A DNA stretch of 64,000 bases from Apostichopus japonicus. Taxonomy: Eukaryota; Echinodermata; Holothuroidea; Aspidochirotida; Stichopodidae. Positions 57,601 through 64,000 of this stretch are shown here, in pieces. The position numbers were made by a program, and so were the translations under genes. Location: the NCBI RefSeq assembly GCF_037975245.1, contig NC_092572.1, forward strand, positions 29,557,989 through 29,621,988. The letters run 5' to 3'. A model generated the notes under the pieces. It made no database searches. It was not told where the DNA came from and was given only the letters and a program-made list of their open reading frames with translations. Every line of letters starts with the position of its first letter. Position 1 is the stretch's first letter.

Positions 57601-57639
57601 GCAATCGTCCTGTGAGGCCAGACAGAGGCCGACAGAGAG

Positions 57640-58700
57640 ATCCCAAACATCCAGCTCTGTGCGTGGAAACTCTCCGCAGGGACCTACGTCAGAAGGGAGT
57701 TCCTGCAAAAGCTGCGGAGTATGCAACGAGAGCCTGGCGCGAGTCCACAGTCAGGACTTACGATTCTAGACTCGCCAGGTTCAACCAATGGGCAACAGAC
57801 AATGCTGCAATCCTGTGGAGGCCTCTCTCGGGGAGATAGCCCCCTTCTTCACTCTACTCTTTGAAGAGGGCAAAGCGGCCTCAACCATCCGCAATTACCG
57901 CTCAGCCATCGGGGCCATACACAAGGGCCTCCCAGACTTTTCAACAGTAGGCGACAAACTGGACCTCACAAAAATCATCAGAGGATTCTTTCACACCAGT
58001 GGCTCGACAAGGACACTACCCTCGACGTGGTCACTCGCCGAGGTCCTGTCAGCTTTAGCCAAACCACCATACGAGCCGATCAGGGAGTCCTCACTAGAGG
58101 ACCTGACTAGGAAAACCCTGTTCCTACTGGCGGCAGCATCGGCCCGGCGTCGGAGCGGCATTCATGTCCTAACCATAAAAGGGACTACATGAGATTCGAC
58201 AACGACGGGGTGAGGCTGCTTCCTGACCCAGCTTTCCTCGCAAAGAACCAATCTATGACCTTTTCACAGGAGGAAATTTTCCTGCCATCGATCGGATGGA
58301 TCTCAACCACCAGAGAGGACCGACGTTGGTGCCCAGTACGGGCATTACGAATATATCTGGACAGAACCAAACAAATCCGTACGTCCGACCGTCTGTTCAT
58401 ACTACCACGGGCACCACATACGCCAGCCTCGAAGGACACCTTGGCTCGTTGGCTTCGAACCACGATCTCGAGCCATACAAGGAACCCATTACCAGTGCGA
58501 GCCCACGATGTCAGGGGAGTCGCGGCCTCACGAGCATGGTTCGCGGCATCCCACTCGAGGCCATCATGAAGGCGGCGGCATGGAAATCTAACATGACCTT
58601 CGTCTCCTGCTACCTGCGGAACATCAGGTCACCTGATGGAGACTTCGCCAGGGCAGTTCTCAATCCGCCGAGACGCAGCACCTGGGCCCACCACCAATGA
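57640..58700 (+). pseudogene. Tyrosine recombinase remnant of the DIRS-like element
   Basis: The protein is spread over three frames: an N-terminal SAM-like part (AWRESTVRTYDSRLARFNQWA, about 57735-57810), a core (APFFTLLFEEGKAASTIRNY to SARRRSGIH, 57830-58175), a middle part (58195-58560) with the HxxR box HDVRG (codon at 58504) and a last part with the nucleophile in SCYLRN (Tyr codon 58611-58613). The catalytic residues survive, but at least three frame changes separate them, so no active integrase is made. This class of integrase inserts without target duplication, which agrees with none being seen. Confidence 0.8.
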
Positions 58701-59040
58701 CGGCTGTGTCACTATGGGGCGCTGTGTAAGTATGAGATAGGTAGTGGAGTGAAGTAGACTCCCAAAAACTTACCTGGTTTTAGGGTCTACGAGCGACGAT
58801 ACCTATCTCATACTGGTTTCCCTCCCTCCTTCCCCACTCCAGGGCACCGGTCGAGGCGGATTGCCAAGACCTTACGATGTGAATTCTGGAGACTAAGAGG
58901 AAGAGCAGGGTGGTTGGCCAGTTGGGGTATGGTAGAATTTGCCAGAATGGGACTAGTAGGCTAGATAAGGGGGAGCGCTGTGTAAGTATGAGATAGGTAT
59001 CGTCGCTCGTAGATCCTAAAACCATGTAAGTTTTTAGGAT

Positions 59041-59906
59041 TATGGACCTTGTAGCTCTCCAAAATATGGCTAACTTGCAACTTCACTGGGAAATTTCCAC
59101 CTAAATCACTATTTTACTTTCAGAAATTTTAACTTTCCTTGTTACAGTGTTGCTTGCTAATGATAGCATCCCTGCAGCCCCGAAATGAAGTGCCGCGATT
59201 ACATAATAGTCGCTCATTGTTCTCCACTGTTCAAATATATTATATTAAGTTGTTGCGAGATTCAAAAGGCCCAAGATAGGACTGTGGGGATGACAAAGTT
59301 ATGGAGTTTTTTTTCATATACGCAATAGACTGCCACTAAAAATCTCCTTGAAGTCAAACTGTTAAGTAGTATAGATCACTAATCACTTTTGCAATTAATA
59401 CTGTATGCATTGTTAACAAACATACCCTTAATAATGTACACCTACAATACCTTCTTAACGGTTTCACATTGAGCATCAACGTAGGAGCACATCAGTAGTA
59501 TTGAGCTTCTGCAGCAGTGCTCTAGAAGTCATAGGTCAAGTAAATATCAATAAGATTTAGAAAAACTTGGGAGCACACACAGTTCACTTTAGATATGGTT
59601 CGTAGATTTCTTCCTTCCTTACAGCAATCTGATCTATACTGTTTGATGTATATCCCATTAAGCTGACCAGAGGTCAATACTTACAGTAGCTGTTTTGTGT
59701 GGATCTTCTGTGCGAGTAACCAGAATCTTACTCTCTTGTGTGGGGTTCAATACAACTTCAAGTCTCAGACCAGCTGTTGGTTACATCTCAAACGTTGTTA
59801 CATTTCAGAAATCTTCTGACCAAGGCTAGTCTAAAATGACAGTTATTGATGTGATAAGTTGGCAAAGAATGACTCATTGGATTGGTTGTTGTTTTCTCTT
59901 CCTTAG
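59041..59906. other. Intron-like sequence before the first DED exon
   Basis: No domain recognised. ATG-containing short frames at about 59594 and 59833 could be part of an unseen first exon of the DED gene, but none has a donor in phase 0 that I can support strongly. A pyrimidine-rich acceptor ends it. Confidence 0.4.
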
Positions 59907-60177
59907 GCATCCATCTTGACCTTCAGCCATCTCAAAGAAGAACTGTCTTCAAAGCTTACCCGAACTGACTGTGGGAATTTAGGCCGCTACTTTTCACTAC
60001 CACCTGATCGAGTGCAGACCATTATCACAAGTACCTTGTACTCCAAGAACTTTCTGCTTGCCCTTGAAGAGAGAGGATTCATACACCCTTCAAATGTAAA
60101 TCGATTAACTGATGCACTCGCTGAGCTGAAGATCAACCATACTCACCTATTAACAGAGACGTACATGAAGCTAAGAG
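59907..60177 (+). CDS. Death-effector-domain exon 1 of an NLR-type gene
   Basis: The exon opens after TCTCTTCCTTAG in phase 0 and ends on a donor (AGAGGTAGG) in phase 1, with 90 codons. The protein begins with ASILTFSHLKEELSSKL, has the buried LALEERGFIHPSNVNRL stretch and closes HTHLLTETYMKL; this is the six-helix pattern of a DED, the domain by which caspase-8 and FADD-like proteins assemble. There is no ATG before the domain, so an upstream exon must supply the start; the propeller exon at 50544-51339 ends in the needed phase. The acidic/basic RxDLL motif of classic DEDs is not obvious. Membership of the same gene as the following exons is supported by phase. Confidence 0.8.
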
Positions 60178-60931
60178 GTAGGCCCCTAATCATTAGCTCT
60201 CTTTGTAATTTTGTATTTTGATTCATCTCTTACAATTCCAAAATTGCACTTAGCCCACGATCATACATATATTCCTGTATGACAAAACATCTTTATGGGA
60301 TTATGCTAGACTAACACCCGCCAACTTGCCCTACCCCCCTCCCCATAGGCATAGGAGCCCAATTTGAGTTGGGGGGCTGTAACGACTTGCCCGAAAAATA
60401 TAACCAACATTTTTCGCGCCCTCCGCACACGTTCAACATGTTAATTTACATATCATATATGCATGAATCGATGAGTGCATAGCATGCCAATAACATAAAA
60501 TCATTTTCAGTGTTATTACCCTTCCATATTGGATATAATTATTGGGGAAGTCGTTACAATAATAATGATAATAATAAGTTTAACCATTGAAAAACACATT
60601 GCAAATTATTTTTCTTGCAGTAGGTGCCCGAAAAATAATCAGCATATGGCCTGAATTTTCACAAAGTGTTGGTTGGTGGGCTGCAGCCTCCCGCCTCCTA
60701 TGCCTATGCCCCCCCCCCCCCTGTCAGAAAGATTCCACTTTAAGCAATATGTTCATAGCACAGGTGGTGATTAATTCTAGATGTTTAAACCAAACTGTGT
60801 ACACCAAAACACAGTATAGATATATAGCGGGCTAAAATCACCATGGGGCCATGTGTAATATGTATAAATCAGTGTGCATGTATGTCTTCCGATATTTAAC
60901 AACACTGGAAACTTTAAAATTTCCGATCAAG

Positions 60932-61225
60932 AAACTGAATACGATAGATTCCTCGCCGGCCTCTCTGCTCATTTGACATTTTCCATAACAGTGAAACTGT
61001 GTGATAACTTTGAAGTTACAGATGAGAACAAGTACACAGTTATCTCCAGTCAGAATCCAGGACTCTCCTTCCTCCTGACAATTGATGAGATGGGTTTCAT
61101 TAATCCTTCTGATGTCAGCAACTTAAAGACTCCTTTAGAGGAATATCGTCTTCTCCAGGCAGTAGCTAAGATACACGAATACCAGTCCTTGGTACTTTCT
61201 GACGAAACTATGCCACAAGATGAAG
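60932..61225 (+). CDS. Second DED-like exon of the NLR-type gene
   Basis: Starts after CCGATCAAG, the acceptor chosen because it matches the phase 1 donor at 60177; its pyrimidine tract is weak, so the exact start may differ. It encodes EYDRFLAGLSAHLTFSITVK, the same middle pattern as exon 1 (LLTIDEMGFINPSDVSNL) and a final helix RLLQAVAKIHEYQ, then a short acidic linker ending at donor AAGGTATTG (61226) in phase 1. Two DEDs in tandem occur in caspase-8 and c-FLIP; here they precede a NACHT domain. Next exon starts 1.66 kb downstream in phase. Confidence 0.75.
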
Positions 61226-61619
61226 GTATTGTAAATTCATGTGTATGTAACAAACTTTACACTCCACTAGTACAAGTGACATGCCAGTTTTAAGGAATAT
61301 TCCTTACTTAAGACTCCAGAGATCAAACACAGATAAACACACAAATTACACTCACTATCGTAACTAAATTGTGTGGAATACTGGATATTTTAGGGATAAT
61401 GAAGACAGATGTCAAAATATGTTTTGAGGTGAAGCACATTTATGAAAGTCAGTTTCATAAGTGTACTCAAATGACTTCACAATTAAACAATGCTCCTAGT
61501 TATGGAGGGGTCCTCACTGCATCAGTTATAAATAAATAAAGACAGCATCTATAGATTCTTGCCATGTATAAGAGCAATTATTGTTTAATGTTTGTCTCTA
61601 AATAAAGAAATTGAATTTT

Positions 61620-62345
61620 TGGTTTTGATGACTTTGTAACCTTTGCATTCATGATGGCATATGCGTGTAAGGGTGTGTGAGTGTTTGTGATGGCCAGATT
61701 GTTAATATGATATCTGAAGAAGGTACGGTCAGACCAGTTGCATTACACTGAGTACAAGAAAGCCTATTGTTTTGGGAAGTCAAAGTCATTTTGGGTCACT
61801 AGAGGTCAAATAGTGAAAACTTGTAAATACAATATCTCAAGAAGGGAAGCTTGGGCAGAACTCATATTTGTTTAAGTTGAAGTACCACACTGAGTTCAAG
61901 AAGCATATTGTTTTTGGTGGAGGTCTAAGGTCATGTGGAGTCATCACAGGTCAAAATTGTGAAAACCTTGTAAACATGATATCTCAATATTAGAATCTGA
62001 GGTAGACCTTTTACTTGGTATGAAGGTTAATAACAATGAGTAAAAGAAGCCTATTTTATTTGGTGTCGGTCAAAGGTCATTTGAAGGCAGCAACGCCAAA
62101 CATTTACTTAACTCCCCTCTTACCTGTCTCTCTACACTAATGCACCTTCCTAAACATAATATCGCAAGGGAACCTTGGACAGATCGCATATTTGGTATGT
62201 AATTGTGCCACATTGAGTACAAGAAGCCTAATAATGTGGGCGGAGGACATTGGTCGTTTGCGTGCACCAGAAGTCAAATTGTGAAACGATGTTTTACACA
62301 ATATTTCAACAAAGACAGTTTTAATTATATTGATGTATCTATCAC
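61620..62345 (+). repeat. Dispersed repeat, copy C, in intron
   Basis: Same ordered phrases as copy A: TTTGCATTCATGATGGCATA, TG-rich stretch, GTAAATACAATATCTCAAGA, AGTACAAGAAGCC, GGTCAAAGGTCATTTG and ACTCCCCTCTTACxTGTCTC. It ends near 62345, after which short CATCAAAAATATATTTTC repeats run to about 62620. Confidence 0.8.
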
Positions 62346-62888
62346 ACCAAAAATACATTTTCTCCATCAAAAATATATTTTCTGCATCCAAAAAATAATG
62401 ATAAATCCAAAAAAAGAAATCAAATTAAATAAAATACTAGATCAAATATAAGTTTGATCCATCAAAAATATATTTTCCGTATCCGAAAATATTCTTCTTC
62501 ATCAAGAAAATAAATAAAATTGATCAAAAAAATTTTCTCCATCAAAAAGAACAGAAATTTACTAACTCACATCAAAAAGAAATTTACTTTGTCAAAACTA
62601 AGTTTGCCCCGCACTTATTAAATCTGTTCCCGTCTGATATAAACTCATCACGCATCCCATCCTGTCAGAAAAAAATTACCCCCGGAAGTGAATCCCGTCC
62701 AAATATATTGAAGATTTTAATAAATGTTACCAAAGATACAGTGTTATCAGATTGCCCAAACTGCAGATATCAAATTGTATTTGCTTTTCACTTTGGTAGA
62801 TATTCTTCATATTCTGTCATAAATTGTGAAACATTTAAACTTGTTTCAATATAAATTGAACTGTGCTTTCTGTTTCCTTGTTTTAAAG
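62346..62888. repeat. A/T-rich ATCAAAAA-type repeats and intron end
   Basis: TCCATCAAAAATATATTTTC-like units recur irregularly from 62355 to about 62590. The rest is ordinary intron sequence ending in the acceptor TTGTTTTAAAG at 62888. Confidence 0.6.
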
Positions 62889-64000
62889 ACAAAAAGAGCT
62901 TATTCCTGAAATGCTTACAACAGAAGATGAAGAGTTGGTTTGAAACAATGACTCCTGTCCCCTGGATGAAGTCTTGTCAATGGAAATCAAATGATCTCTT
63001 TGTAGCCAGCCGCTTAGTCTTAACAAATTCTGGTTCGAAAATATCTAGCAGAGAAGTTGACCGAAAATGTAAGCTGCACTACCGAGATATCTTTACTGAT
63101 GAAAGACTTAAAGCAGAGACTCGTATCATTCTGGAAGGACAGCCAGGCTCCGGCAAGAGAATGCTCTCCTCTCAGTTGGTTTATGACTGGTGTTGTGGAA
63201 AGCTTATGGATATCTCCATGGTCATCTATCTGCCCTTGAAAATTGTTGATAACATGACAATTATTCAAGCTATCAAGATGTTCTACATCCCTAAAGGCAT
63301 TCCCATTACAGAAAAGGATATTGAGTCTATGCTTAACAGTGATAAGAAGAGAGTCTACCTCATATTGGATGGGTTAGAAGAATACAATGGTGTAACCAAA
63401 GATGGAAGTCCCTCAGAAGTCATGAGAGTAATGACAAAGGAGAAACTGTCCAACTGCATTGTTATGATCACCACTAGGACAGACTATGCCAAGCATCTAC
63501 CTCCAGGTCCAATGTTGAAGATAGGAAGCTTTGGTGAGGATGAGAGGAATGAATACATTGAAAAGGTTTACTGTGATGATCAAACAAGGCAAGAAGAAGT
63601 AAAGGAATTGATTGATAATGTTCCATTTATTCTTCATCTTTGTAATGTTCCACTACTCTTTGTGCTGTTAGTACATAACATTGACAGATTAGGAAAGTTA
63701 CACAAGGGTCAGCTTGACAGGGTTACTCCTTTCGTGAAGGCCATTGTAGACATTCTGTGTCCTGTGCAGGATGAGGAAGACAACCATAGTCATCTGTCTG
63801 CACAGAAAACATACTTTACATTGGAGGAACTTGCATTTAATGGCCTCTGTAAAGGAAACCAACAATTGTTTTGGCAGAAAGACTTTGTGGATAGAAGTGT
63901 CACTAATAGCAAAGCATGGATAGATTCTGGGATACTTGGTGTTGAGGAAGGAACTCCATTTAATTCCCCTGATAGATATCTTCAGACTGACTCAGGCAGT
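62889..64000 (+). CDS. NACHT ATPase exon of the NLR-type gene (runs off the window)
   Basis: At least 370 codons without a stop. Seen: a basic linker, then the P-loop GQPGSGKRM (codons 63137-63163), Walker B-like LILDGLEEY (about 63362-63385), a sensor-1 MITTRTDY, the GSFGEDERNEYIEKVY helix and the LCNVPLLFVLLV segment, followed by a helical region (TYFTLEELAFNGL). This order is that of NACHT STAND ATPases in NLRs, which oligomerise after ligand sensing. After the P-loop lysine the usual Thr/Ser is Arg, which could weaken Mg/ATP binding. The C-terminal sensor (usually leucine-rich repeats) lies beyond the window. Acceptor and phase (1 in) match the DED2 exon. Domain call strong; activity unknown. 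Confidence 0.88.

Larger units (their letters stand above)
53855..59040 (+). mobile_element. Degenerate DIRS-like (tyrosine recombinase) retroelement
   Basis: A 5' segment (53855-53992) is inverted in pieces at the 3' end: 53855-53896 pairs with 58721-58762, and CTAGTCCCATTCTGGCAAAT with its complement near 58938. The 3' end also folds on itself (about 58764-58813 with 58986-59038). Split inverted terminal repeats plus an internal complementary region are typical of DIRS elements. The coding part keeps an RNase H remnant and a tyrosine-recombinase remnant, but no reverse transcriptase was recognised, so the RT region is deleted or has decayed. GC-rich low-complexity frames occupy the 5' half. 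It lies between the propeller exon and the DED exons. Confidence 0.8.

Overview
The window is animal nuclear DNA: AT-rich, intron-dominated and packed with transposons. Three things point to a marine invertebrate deuterostome, most likely an echinoderm and possibly a sea cucumber: a Death exon, a tandem death-effector NACHT gene of the expanded invertebrate NLR type, and a mixture of Ty3, DIRS-like and fold-back elements with ring-like 'AGGTCA' repeats. No rRNA, tRNA, CRISPR or prokaryotic feature was found. Most long open frames lie in repeats.

Layout. 1-9 kb: an isolated Death-domain exon (1590-1827) with a possible in-phase terminal exon (2619-2737), then minisatellites and unannotated intronic-looking DNA. 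9.3-12.4 kb (minus): a two-exon, stop-broken copy of a repetitive zinc-ligand plus PIN-like gene, with a TTAA-type MITE in its intron. 12.4-17.6 kb: a 5.1-kb fold-back element whose long inverted arms are built of ~297-bp tandem units, one arm holding a nested non-LTR tail. 17.8-18.1 kb: palindromic 42-bp satellite. 21.1-29.5 kb (minus): a complete Ty3-type LTR retrotransposon with intact gag and pol and nearly identical 1550-bp LTRs. 29.5-32 kb: nested terminal-inverted-repeat elements. 36.5-46.2 kb: a second MITE copy, a solo LTR with a perfect target duplication, several satellites, and a 4-kb element with 955-bp and 400-bp tandem units full of direct AGGTCA repeats.

Host genes resume at 46.2 kb on the plus strand: a GC/CCAAT/AP-1 cluster and 5' exon, a short ATG exon (48370-48404) and an 800-bp beta-propeller-like exon (50544-51339). 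A degenerate DIRS-like tyrosine-recombinase element (53.86-59.04 kb) follows. The window ends in a gene with two DED exons (59907-60177, 60932-61225) and a NACHT exon (62889 to the edge), all joined in phase. The propeller exon ends in phase 0 on a consensus donor and the first DED exon starts in phase 0, so one chimeric propeller-DED-DED-NACHT receptor is possible, although two adjacent genes are equally allowed by the sequence. The Death and DED exons share the same phase pattern (0 in, 1 out), as expected of modules that can be shuffled in innate immune receptors.

All calls come from reading the sequence by eye; family names rest on motif recognition and no database search was run.
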